A stretch of 23,139 bases of DNA from an uncultured Megasphaera sp. (lineage in GTDB: Bacteria; Bacillota; Negativicutes; Veillonellales; Megasphaeraceae). Location: positions 1 to 23,139 of the forward strand of contig NZ_CATWFF010000011.1 in NCBI RefSeq assembly GCF_958350005.1. The letters run 5' to 3'. Shown here in pieces: positions 1-7,189 of the stretch. The notes beneath the pieces are model-generated. The model saw only the letters and a program-made list of their open reading frames with translations, made no database searches and was not told the origin of the DNA. A program made the translations under genes and the position numbers. Within the stretch, counting starts at the first letter, position 1, and every line of letters starts with the position of its first letter.

Positions 1-87
1 TATACAAAACTTTTAGAACATTTCAAGTACCAACATGATATGCCTGCCATCTATTCCTTTTATTCTCAATTTTTATATCATTTTCAC

Positions 88-115
88 TTGTTTCTTATAT
101 AAGATCTGCTACAAT
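88..115 (+). promoter_or_regulatory. Putative sigma-A promoter of the cation transporter gene
   Basis: A TTGTTT box at 88-93 and a TACAAT box at 110-115 lie 16 bases apart, about 35 bases before the start codon at 150. The surroundings are AT-rich. The -10 is good and the -35 imperfect, so this is a likely but unproven promoter. In bases 1-87 I see nothing else that I can name. Confidence 0.5.
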
Positions 116-149
116 AGTACCTAAACGATGCAGAAAGGCAGCATATATT

Positions 150-1334
150 ATGAAAGAATATATTATTCGGTTTTGTATCCCCAATTATGAACATACAACA
201 GACAAGCGAGTCCGCGAACAGTACAGTATTCTCGGCGGCGCACTGGGCATCTTGTGTAATCTTATTTTATTTGCCGGCAAATTTACTGCAGCAGTAATGA
301 CCAACAGTATTGCTATTTTTTCGGATGCCTTCAACAACCTGACCGATATGGGCTCATCCTTTATTTCCATTATCAGCGCCAAACTCAGCAACCGGCCGCC
401 AGACAAGGAACATCCCTTTGGGCACGGCCGGTTTGAATACCTGGCGTCTCTGACCATTGGCCTCATCATTCTGGTCGTTGGCTACAAACTGTGCGAAACA
501 TCAGTTGCCAAGTTCTACACACCGGAACCGATGGACCTGTCACCAGTAAGTATTGTCATCCTCCTGGCATCGATTGCCATTAAAGGCTGGATGTATATGT
601 ACAATACGTATATTGGCAAAAAAATCCATTCCGGCGTCAATGAAGCAACAGCAGCAGACAGTATCAGCGACGCTGTTGCCACAGCCGGCGTTCTGGCTGC
701 CACCATTGCCCAGCAGTTTACAACCCTGCCTATCGATGCAGCAGCCGGCACGATTATTGGCCTCATGATCATGTACGCCGGCTATGGCATTGCCAAGGAC
801 ACAGTCAATACGCTTCTCGGCAAAGCACCGGACAAGAAGCTGATCCAGGATATTGTCCACATGGCGCTGCAGTGCAAATACGTCAGCGGCGTTCATGCTA
901 TCCGCATTCACGACTATGGACCGGGGCGGATGTTTGGTTCCCTTCATGCCGAAATTCCTGATACGGCCAATCTCGTCGATGCCCATGCCGCCCTGGACGT
1001 GCTGGAAGACGAAATCTGGGATAAATTCCAGATCGAATTTAATATCCACATGGATCCGCTGTGTACGAACCGCCATATGATACGGCATACCAAAAAAGTA
1101 CTGGACTCGCTGATTCAGAAAGAGTATCCCTGGTATCATACGGATAACCTGCGCATTACAGCCGGCAAGGCCCGTCTCAATATTATCTGTGATCTCCACA
1201 TTCCGCCGCAGGAATATACGCCGTACCGCCTGCGCATTATCCGCAAGCACATGGAAGAAACGCTGAAAAAATACGACAATCGGTACCGCATCGTCCTGGC
1301 CCGCATCCTGCCGGAAGGGCGCAGAGAAATTTAA
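150..1334 (+). CDS. Cation diffusion facilitator (CDF) transporter, probably Mn(II) efflux
   Basis: A 394-residue inner-membrane divalent-cation/proton antiporter of the CDF family. About six hydrophobic helices fill residues 28-216, followed by a cytoplasmic domain. The family motif SDAFNNLTD is at 58-66 and HPFGHGRFEY at 88-97. The transport-site residues are visible: N62 and D66 (NxxxD, helix 2) and D170 and D174 (DxxxD, helix 5). Zinc exporters such as YiiP and CzcD carry His at the helix-5 position. The N-D-D-D set matches streptococcal MntE, which exports manganese, so Mn is the inferred substrate. After the usual C-terminal domain there is a further tail of about 90 residues (roughly 305-394) with several His. 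The start follows GAAAGG about 11 bases upstream. The gene stands alone, convergent with the hydroxylase operon. The family is certain; the metal is an inference. Confidence 0.92.
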   Translation: MKEYIIRFCIPNYEHTTDKRVREQYSILGGALGILCNLILFAGKFTAAVMTNSIAIFSDAFNNLTDMGSSFISIISAKLSNRPPDKEHPFGHGRFEYLASLTIGLIILVVGYKLCETSVAKFYTPEPMDLSPVSIVILLASIAIKGWMYMYNTYIGKKIHSGVNEATAADSISDAVATAGVLAATIAQQFTTLPIDAAAGTIIGLMIMYAGYGIAKDTVNTLLGKAPDKKLIQDIVHMALQCKYVSGVHAIRIHDYGPGRMFGSLHAEIPDTANLVDAHAALDVLEDEIWDKFQIEFNIHMDPLCTNRHMIRHTKKVLDSLIQKEYPWYHTDNLRITAGKARLNIICDLHIPPQEYTPYRLRIIRKHMEETLKKYDNRYRIVLARILPEGRREI

Positions 1335-1354
1335 CAGTACAGCGTTATACAGCA

Positions 1355-1396
1355 AAGCCCTGGTCTTGTCAGTCTGACAAAACCAGGGCTTGTTTC
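1355..1396. terminator. Bidirectional intrinsic terminator
   Basis: A perfect 10-bp stem, AAGCCCTGGT (1355-1364) with ACCAGGGCTT (1382-1391), continues after one mismatch into CTTGTC/GACAA pairs around a small loop at 1371-1375. It is followed by TGTTT on the plus strand and TTTGCTG on the minus strand. It sits between the convergent transporter (stop at 1334) and the hydroxylase large subunit (stop at 1411), so it can serve both. Confidence 0.8.
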
Positions 1397-1410
1397 ATGC
1401 CGTATTCAGA

Positions 1411-3687
1411 TTACTGATGCATGGCCATATAAATTTTTTCAGCCGTAATGGGAAGCTCAGTCAGGCGAACGCCGACAGCATTATATACGGCATGGGCAAT
1501 GGCCGGCGCCGGCGTATTGATGACGATTTCACCGATAGACTTGGCGCCAAAAGGACCATTCGGTTCATAGCTGGGCGCAAATTCCACGTGCAGCGTGCCC
1601 ATATCCATGCGGCTGGGAATGCGGTACTGCATGAAGGAATTATTCTGAATCTGCCCGGTCGGCGTGAACTGCACATTTTCCATGAGCGCCATGCCAATGC
1701 CCTGCACAAGGCCGCCTTCGACCTGTACACGGGCCAGCGCCGGATTAATGACGGTGCCGCAGTCGACGACGGCAGCAAAGTCGATGAGCGTCACCGTACC
1801 GGTTTCCGGATCAACGTCGATTTTCGCAGCTCCAGCCATATACGGCGGCGGTGACGTCGGCGAGAAATGGGATTCTGTCGCTTCCAGGGCAATATCATTA
1901 TGACACATACTGTCATTGGCCAGGTCCTGTATCGTCATGGACCGTCCCGACAGTTCATCGACAATGGCTGTTCCCGTAAATTCCAGTTCCTCAGCCTGAC
2001 AGTCGCCCCATACGGCAGCGGCCCGTTCTTTCATCCGGCCAATGAGAGTATGACAGGTCTTTTCCACGGCCTTACCGGTCAGATACGTCGTAGACGACGC
2101 ATAAGAACCGCTGTCATAAGGCGATGTATCCGTATCGACGCCGTCTGTTACGATCTGGTCGACCGAACACTGCAGGCATTCTGCAGCAATCTGCGCCAGA
2201 ATCGTATCGCAGCCGGTTCCCATATCCGTTGCGCCAATGGACAGCGAATAAAATCCGTCATCATTGACTTTAATGGTCGCTGATGCTACATCGACATTGG
2301 AAATACTCGACCCCTGCATGGCCATGGCAATGCCGACACTGCGAATATGGCCGTCAGGCAGCACGCGGCGCGGATAGATATCATCCCAGCCGATCAGTTC
2401 CTTGGCCCGCAGCAGGCACTGGTCCAGGGTGCAGCTCAGAGCCGTTTCATTGAAATAGGCCGGCATGACCTGTCCCTGCCGGACCATGTTGCGCAGACGC
2501 AGGGCTATGGGACTGATATGCAGTATATCAGCCAGCTCGTTTACTGCCGATTCCAGGGCAAACAGCCCCTGCGTCGCGCCGTATCCCCGATAGGCACCGG
2601 CAGCAATAGTATTGGTATAAACCGCTTCATAGGCGAAGCGAAAAGCTTCAAACTGATTGTACAGGGGAATGGACTTGTGACCGGACAAGGTGACCGTTGT
2701 CGGGCTGTGGTCGCCATAGGCGCCGGCATTCCACAGGGATTCTACGGAAATAACGCGGATGACGCCGTCCCGGGAGGCACCGACGCGGACGTGAACATTG
2801 GCTTCATGGCGGGGCGAAGAGACAGTCATCGATTCTTCCCGCGTATAGATCATCATGGCCGGTTTTCCCGTCAGCCACGTAATATACGCCGGGTACACGT
2901 CCATGACGGCCGTCTGCTTGGCGCCAAAGCCGCCGCCAATACGGGGCTTGATAACCCGGACTTTGGACTTGGGAATCCCCAGAGCTGTCGCCACAATGCG
3001 CCGTACGTGGAAAGGAACCTGCGTAGAGCTGACAATAACCAGACGGCCAAAGGCATCTTTATAGGAGTAGGCCCGGAACGTTTCCATCATGGACTGCTGC
3101 ACCTGCTTCGTATGATAGGTCCGGTCAATGACGACATCACACGAAGCCAGCGTCCCTTCTACATCGCCCCAGTCTTCTGCTGCCGAAGCGACGAGATTGC
3201 GCTTCTGATCGCCTCCTACTTCTACCAGCTCTTTCCAGTCCTCTTCCGGATGGACGAGAACGGCATTATCTTTTGCCTGCGTAAAGTCCAGCAGCGGTTC
3301 CAGGACCTCATATTGCACGCGGATACTTTTCAGCGCCTTGTCTACAGCGTCTTCCGTTTCGCCGGCTACGAGAGCTACAGGATCGCCGACATAGCGAATA
3401 TGGCGGTCCAAAATGAGGCGGTCATAGGGACTCAGTTCCGGATAGGTCTGTCCGGCAATGGTAAACCGCTGCTGCGGCACGTCGGCTGCAGTGATAATAC
3501 ACTGAATACCAGGCAGTTTTTTGGCTGCCTCCGTTTTTACGGACTTCACGATGGCATGAGCATGGGGACTGCGCAGAGCTTTGACGACGAGGCAGTTTTT
3601 CGGCGCCAGATCGGCTGTATATACGGGCTGTCCCGTTACCAGACTGACGGCGTCCTTTTTCATGACCGAACGGTTGATTTCTCTCAT
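1411..3687 (-). CDS. Molybdenum hydroxylase, molybdopterin-binding large subunit (XdhA-like)
   Basis: The catalytic subunit (758 residues) of a xanthine dehydrogenase-family enzyme. It hydroxylates a heterocycle or aldehyde at the Mo centre and passes electrons to the 2Fe-2S and FAD subunits encoded upstream. From the chosen start: the aldehyde-oxidase a/b hammerhead domain is in the first ~130 residues, the cofactor loop GGGFGAKQ at 251-258, AYRGYGATQ at 365-373 (with the arginine found near the substrate in this family), and GPFGAKSIGE ending in E720, the expected catalytic glutamate. A GTG two codons earlier (3693) is only about 2 bases from the AGAAAGG site, whereas ATG at 3687 has proper spacing and forms an ATGA overlap with the upstream stop; I chose ATG. 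Length is close to E. coli XdhA. Xanthine or hypoxanthine is the likeliest substrate, but nicotinate or aldehyde cannot be excluded from sequence alone. No selenocysteine codon or XdhC-type sulfurylation chaperone is seen nearby. Confidence 0.93.
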   Translation of the reverse strand: MREINRSVMKKDAVSLVTGQPVYTADLAPKNCLVVKALRSPHAHAIVKSVKTEAAKKLPGIQCIITAADVPQQRFTIAGQTYPELSPYDRLILDRHIRYVGDPVALVAGETEDAVDKALKSIRVQYEVLEPLLDFTQAKDNAVLVHPEEDWKELVEVGGDQKRNLVASAAEDWGDVEGTLASCDVVIDRTYHTKQVQQSMMETFRAYSYKDAFGRLVIVSSTQVPFHVRRIVATALGIPKSKVRVIKPRIGGGFGAKQTAVMDVYPAYITWLTGKPAMMIYTREESMTVSSPRHEANVHVRVGASRDGVIRVISVESLWNAGAYGDHSPTTVTLSGHKSIPLYNQFEAFRFAYEAVYTNTIAAGAYRGYGATQGLFALESAVNELADILHISPIALRLRNMVRQGQVMPAYFNETALSCTLDQCLLRAKELIGWDDIYPRRVLPDGHIRSVGIAMAMQGSSISNVDVASATIKVNDDGFYSLSIGATDMGTGCDTILAQIAAECLQCSVDQIVTDGVDTDTSPYDSGSYASSTTYLTGKAVEKTCHTLIGRMKERAAAVWGDCQAEELEFTGTAIVDELSGRSMTIQDLANDSMCHNDIALEATESHFSPTSPPPYMAGAAKIDVDPETGTVTLIDFAAVVDCGTVINPALARVQVEGGLVQGIGMALMENVQFTPTGQIQNNSFMQYRIPSRMDMGTLHVEFAPSYEPNGPFGAKSIGEIVINTPAPAIAHAVYNAVGVRLTELPITAEKIYMAMHQ

Positions 3688-4154
3688 GGACACACCGCCT
3701 TTCTCTTATCCTGCATATAGGCCTGTATAGCCCGCATATGACTGGCATAGCCCGTACACCGGCACAGGTTGCCGGACAGATATTCTTTAATATCTTCTTC
3801 ATCCGGGTTATCCAGCTCCCGGGCCATAGCCAGTACGTTCATGACAAAGCCGGGATTGCAGAAACCGCACTGATCGGCACCTTCGCGGCCCATATACTGT
3901 GCAAATTCCAGGGCTTCCGGCTGCAGTCCTTCCAGGGTCGTCACATGTTTGCCGTCAATGCGGGCTGCCAGGACGGCGCAGGACAGGACAGGGCGTTCTT
4001 CCAGCCAGACCGTACAAAGGCCGCAGTTCGTCGTTTCACAGCCGCATTTTACACTGTAACATCCCTGCTCCCGCAGCAGGTCAAACAGCATCATACCTTC
4101 TTCTACAGTGCTGCGCCGCTGTATGCCATTGAGCCAGTATGTAATATCTATCAT
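3684..4154 (-). CDS. Molybdenum hydroxylase, [2Fe-2S] subunit (XdhC/CoxS-like)
   Basis: The electron-transfer subunit of the hydroxylase (156 residues, usual for the family). The N-terminal plant-ferredoxin-type cluster is bound by the Cys pattern in KCGCETTNCGLC plus the later Cys of VLSC. The C-terminal helical domain binds the second cluster through QCGFCNPG and NLCRCTGY. All eight expected cysteines are present. The start is the ATG at 4152-4154, with GGGAGG seven bases upstream and an ATGA overlap with the FAD-subunit stop; an in-frame ATG five codons earlier would lie inside that ribosome site. The gene also ends in an ATGA overlap with the large subunit, which points to tight translational coupling of the three subunits. 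Confidence 0.95.
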   Translation of the reverse strand: MIDITYWLNGIQRRSTVEEGMMLFDLLREQGCYSVKCGCETTNCGLCTVWLEERPVLSCAVLAARIDGKHVTTLEGLQPEALEFAQYMGREGADQCGFCNPGFVMNVLAMARELDNPDEEDIKEYLSGNLCRCTGYASHMRAIQAYMQDKRKAVCP

Positions 4155-4933
4155 TTCTGTTCCTCCCATATACGCTGCAGCAGGCGACGGCTCAGCACGC
4201 TGGCCATGGCTTTGCGGTATGCTGCAGAGCCGCGCGAATTATCTCCAAACGTAAGAGACTCAGCCCATTTCCGGGCTGTCTCTGCTGCGCCCTGCATCTT
4301 CGCTTCCGATTCCGCTGTGCAGCAGACCTGAGCCCGCAGGGGACGAGCGCCGATAGCACAGCGCAGCGACTCTCCATCGGACGATACGGAACAGGCAATA
4401 ATCGGGAAATCTGTAGCATTCAGCCGCAGCGATGCATAGGCCGTATGGCGATGTTCTTTTGGTATGACAATGTGGGTCAGAATATCCGTACCGGCTCCCG
4501 TTTCAGCAAACTGTTCCAGGGGCATCCGGCCGCCGCGGTACAGTTCCACCTCTGCATGCAGTGCCAACAGCAGAGTCAGTACATCGGAAAAGCCAAATCG
4601 GCCGCATACACTGCCGCCGACAGTGGCCACGTTGCGGAACTGGGTGCCCACAATATGGCGCAGTCCCTCTTTCACAGCGCCCTGTGCATATGCATCCAGC
4701 GCCGGCGATACTTCCATTGCCCGCAGGGGCGTCATGGCACCAATGCGAAATTCCCGTTCTCCTTCTTCAATCTGATCCAGTCCCAGAGCCGATAAATCAA
4801 TGGCCTGACGGATTCTGAGCCCCGGTGACAGGCGAAGCCAGCAACAACCGCCCAATACGCGGGAGCCCCGCTGTTGATTGGCTTCCCACGCTTCTTCCAT
4901 ACTCTGCGCTCGTATAAGCTGCGCAATATGCAT
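4151..4933 (-). CDS. Molybdenum hydroxylase, FAD-binding subunit (XdhB/CoxM-like)
   Basis: The flavoprotein subunit (260 residues) that takes electrons from the Fe-S clusters and reduces NAD+ or another acceptor. The FAD-binding fold is indicated by LGGCCWLRL near residue 27 (the variable GG pyrophosphate loop) and by HIVGTQFRNVATVGGSV around 93-109, which matches the family signature RNxATxGG. It then reads RFGFSDVLTLLLAL where most family members have a paaD segment. It is about 30 residues shorter than E. coli XdhB, mainly at the C-terminus, and belongs to the compact form I associate with anaerobic Firmicutes. It is first in the operon, with GAGGAG 8-9 bases before the ATG. A C-terminal CO-dehydrogenase flavoprotein-like region is present in shortened form. 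Confidence 0.9.
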   Translation of the reverse strand: MHIAQLIRAQSMEEAWEANQQRGSRVLGGCCWLRLSPGLRIRQAIDLSALGLDQIEEGEREFRIGAMTPLRAMEVSPALDAYAQGAVKEGLRHIVGTQFRNVATVGGSVCGRFGFSDVLTLLLALHAEVELYRGGRMPLEQFAETGAGTDILTHIVIPKEHRHTAYASLRLNATDFPIIACSVSSDGESLRCAIGARPLRAQVCCTAESEAKMQGAAETARKWAESLTFGDNSRGSAAYRKAMASVLSRRLLQRIWEEQK

Positions 4934-4987
4934 ATTCGTTACTCCTCCTCTGCAGCTGTTGCTGCAATGACGTTTTTCCTATACGTT

Positions 4988-5017
4988 ATTGTACCGTACT
5001 CTGCCAATATCTGGCAA
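4988..5017 (-). promoter_or_regulatory. Putative promoter of the molybdenum hydroxylase operon
   Basis: On the minus strand TTGCCA (5012-5017) and TACAAT (4988-4993) are separated by 18 bases, about 55 bases before the FAD-subunit ATG. The -35 box overlaps the inverted repeat TGCCA-atatc-TGGCA at 5002-5016, a plausible operator. No known regulator site is recognised. Confidence 0.5.
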
Positions 5018-5052
5018 CTAAAATCCCCATATAATACATTTCCAGCTATACA

Positions 5053-5088
5053 GACAGATTCTGTCATCAAAGTATGCTATGCTATAGA
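5053..5088 (+). promoter_or_regulatory. Putative promoter region of the serpin-like gene with palindrome
   Basis: An odd palindrome GACAGA-T-TCTGTC spans 5053-5065. CTGTCA at 5061-5066 could act as a -35, 16 bases from TATAGA at 5083-5088; an overlapping repeated TATGCTATGCTATAG segment makes the exact -10 uncertain. The palindrome would then lie on the -35 box, as an operator might. This is weaker than the promoter on the other strand. Confidence 0.35.
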
Positions 5089-5147
5089 TGTGGTTGCTAC
5101 AAAACCCACAGGTTTAGGAAATACATTTCATTGAAACGGAGGAACCT

Positions 5148-6209
5148 ATGATGAATGCTGCCTGGGATTTAACAAAAAAAGTACTGCATCGCCAAGGGTG
5201 GAAGCAAAATACCGTCTTTTCCCCTTACGGCGTGCAGCAGGGACTGGATATACTGAAAACGAACACGACAGATGCCGCCATGATTCAGGACCTTTCCCCC
5301 TACTCTATATCCGTACAGGAACAACTCCAGAATACCCGCTCCGGAGCGCTGTCCCTGCTGCTGAGTAAAAAGCCCATGCCGGGCAACTGGAGTGATGCCG
5401 GCGTACAGTGCTTTACGGACCCGCAGGAGGCTACAATCTGCAAAAATGACTTTCAGCAGCGCATACTGGATGAAGTATTGGATGCTAAGGAACTCACGCA
5501 TAAAGACGATGATGGTCTCAACCTGTTCATTGGCACGAAGTTTGAAGCGAAATGGCTGCAGCTTTTCGACAAAAAAAATACCCGTAAGCGGCCATTTTAT
5601 CTGACGCCGCAGACAGAAATAACGGTCGAAACCATGTCCAATACGTTTAATGCCATTCCCATGGTGCAGACAGATGCCTATGAAGGCGCAGCTTTGCCAG
5701 GAGAAAAAGGTGTAACAGTATACTTCATAAAGCCAAAACAACAAAACTATGATGATGTACTGAAACATCTGCCGAATATTATAGAAGCCATGAAGCCAGG
5801 ACGAGTAGAGTTTTATATGCCTAAACTCCGAACGGATACGAAAACAGACCTTCTCGATCTGTTAAAAGGATTCCATTCCCTGAATCTTCCGTGGGAAGAA
5901 AATCATCGCGCTCAGGCAAGGGGGGTGCAGCCCTGTGACGGCATATTTTTTCTGGATCGCCTGTCCGAGCAGATTCCTTTTATTCTCCACAAAGCATATC
6001 AAATCGCTACATTGGATGTAAATGAAGAACGGGCCGTCGCCAAAGCTTTAACACGTATTTGTTGGGCCATCGGAAGTGTTTGCTGTGCCCCTGTCCCGCC
6101 TGCGGTCATCCGCATGGACAGCCCCTATTTCGTCGTCATCAAAGATCAGACTGCGGACCATCAGGAACGAATCGTATTCACTGCCTGGATTGCTGATCCC
6201 AGAGCATAA
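5148..6209 (+). CDS. Serpin-family protein, cytoplasmic, degenerate hinge
   Basis: A 353-residue protein with the serpin fold signature in order: NTVFSPYGV at 21-29 (s6B/helix B), FEAKWLQLFDKKNTRKRPFYL beginning at 132 (the F-x-KW...F...T...FY strand), MPKL at 224, SEQIPFILHKAYQIATLDVNEE ending at 294 (breach and s5A), PYFVVIKD at 326-333, and the C-terminal strand IVFTAWIADP at 342-351. Inhibitory serpins have a hinge reading EEGTEAAAAT; here it is EERAVAKALT, lacking P15 Gly and P14 Thr and with Lys and Leu in the alanine run. The loop to PVPP is about five residues longer than in alpha-1-antitrypsin and contains three Cys. No signal peptide is present. GGAGG lies 5 bases before the first ATG and 8 before the second (5151), so the true start may be codon 2. 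It is on the opposite strand from its neighbours, with a more AT-rich stretch around 5700-5860. Fold: confident; inhibition of a protease: doubtful. Confidence 0.82.
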   Translation: MMNAAWDLTKKVLHRQGWKQNTVFSPYGVQQGLDILKTNTTDAAMIQDLSPYSISVQEQLQNTRSGALSLLLSKKPMPGNWSDAGVQCFTDPQEATICKNDFQQRILDEVLDAKELTHKDDDGLNLFIGTKFEAKWLQLFDKKNTRKRPFYLTPQTEITVETMSNTFNAIPMVQTDAYEGAALPGEKGVTVYFIKPKQQNYDDVLKHLPNIIEAMKPGRVEFYMPKLRTDTKTDLLDLLKGFHSLNLPWEENHRAQARGVQPCDGIFFLDRLSEQIPFILHKAYQIATLDVNEERAVAKALTRICWAIGSVCCAPVPPAVIRMDSPYFVVIKDQTADHQERIVFTAWIADPRA

Positions 6210-6210
6210 A

Positions 6211-6263
6211 AAAACAGAGCTGTTTCCCCGAAAGACTTCGTCTTCCTGGAACAGCTCTGTTTT
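6211..6263. terminator. Bidirectional intrinsic terminator, serpin/dapA
   Basis: AAAACAGAGCTGTT (6211-6224) pairs perfectly with AACAGCTCTGTTTT (6250-6263). After a small bulge, an inner stem AAGAC/GTCTT closes on TTC at 6237-6239. A-rich and T-rich flanks give a T run in both directions (seven T on the minus strand). It begins two bases after the serpin stop and lies 13 bases beyond the dapA stop, so it serves both convergent genes. Confidence 0.88.
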
Positions 6264-6275
6264 TATGAGCAGAAA

Positions 6276-7157
6276 TTATAATTTTCCGTACTGCTGCAGC
6301 AGTTTCTTACAGGTTGCTGCAATTTCCGGCGAAGCATCTGTCAGAGGCAGACGGAACGGACCGGCCGGAATTCCCAACTGGTTCAGCATCGTCTTTACCG
6401 GTACAGGACTTACCGTACAGAATACGCCCTTCATAAAGGGTAAATACTGCTGATGCATTTTTGCAGCTTTTTTGACATCGCCCTGCTTGAAAGCAGCGAT
6501 CATTTCATCCATTTCCCTGCCAATGACATGGGAAGCAACGGAAATGACGCCTTCTGCACCGACTGCCAGAAGGGGAACGGTCATATTGTCATCGCCGCTG
6601 TACAGATGGAAGCCTTCCGGCGCATTGGCAGCAATGGTCGTTGCATAATCAACGTCGCCTGTTGCATCTTTAATGCCAATGATATTGGGGAAGTCATGAG
6701 CCAGTCTGCAGACCGTATCGGCCGTAATGGTACCGCCTGTGCGGCCAGGTACGTTATAAATGAAGATAGGCATCTTCGTCGATTTGGCAATGGCTGCAAA
6801 GTGGGCGTAACACCCTTCCTGATTGGGCTTGTTATAGTACGGCACAATGCACAGCAATACATCGACGCCAGTCTGTTCTGCCTTTTTGATAAAGGCAATA
6901 GTCTGGGCCGTATTGTTCGTGCCTACATTGGCCATAACCAGATTTTTCTGTTTCAGCGTATCAGCCGTCACCTGGAAGAGGTGCAGTTTTTCTTCTTCCG
7001 TCATCGTCGCGCCTTCACCGGTCGTAGCGCCGACGAGAATCCCCAGGCCTTGTTCCGTATACGTTTCAGCCAGTTTCACTGCAGCTTCATAGTTGACCGT
7101 ACCATCAGCATGGAACGGCGTGACCATGGCCGTAATAACATTGGGAAATCGTAACAT
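6276..7157 (-). CDS. dapA: 4-hydroxy-tetrahydrodipicolinate synthase
   Basis: Condenses pyruvate with aspartate semialdehyde, the first committed step of diaminopimelate/lysine synthesis; a cytoplasmic TIM-barrel tetramer. From the chosen start (293 residues, usual length) the active-site elements are GATTGEGAT (Thr pair near 45-46), YNVPGRTGG with Y134 and R139, and the Schiff-base lysine K163 in GIKDATGD. An in-frame GTG at 7169 would touch its own ribosome site, so the ATG at 7157, with AAAGGA about 13 bases upstream, is preferred; that spacing is long. It is last of the dapB-asd-dapA operon, 32 bases after asd, and ends in a strong terminator. Confidence 0.97.
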   Translation of the reverse strand: MLRFPNVITAMVTPFHADGTVNYEAAVKLAETYTEQGLGILVGATTGEGATMTEEEKLHLFQVTADTLKQKNLVMANVGTNNTAQTIAFIKKAEQTGVDVLLCIVPYYNKPNQEGCYAHFAAIAKSTKMPIFIYNVPGRTGGTITADTVCRLAHDFPNIIGIKDATGDVDYATTIAANAPEGFHLYSGDDNMTVPLLAVGAEGVISVASHVIGREMDEMIAAFKQGDVKKAAKMHQQYLPFMKGVFCTVSPVPVKTMLNQLGIPAGPFRLPLTDASPEIAATCKKLLQQYGKL

Positions 7158-7189
7158 ACTCAGATTCACTTCCTTTGCTTGAATATACT

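Noticed and set aside
3688..3693. GTG start at 3693 for the hydroxylase large subunit
   Set aside because: Only about 2 bases from the ribosome site, whereas ATG at 3687 is well spaced and overlaps the upstream stop as ATGA.
2347..3720. A 457-codon open frame on the plus strand opposite the hydroxylase large subunit
   Set aside because: It is the shadow of a gene whose family motifs are certain on the minus strand; its translation shows no domain, is rich in Arg/His/Gln-type residues of reverse-frame reading, and has no ribosome site.
4874..5134. A plus-strand open frame with a hydrophobic segment just upstream of the serpin, suggestive of a frameshifted signal peptide
   Set aside because: It starts inside the FAD-subunit gene, is in another frame from the serpin, ends before the serpin's ribosome site, and the serpin's own frame is closed by a TAG at 5115-5117 with no usable start between.
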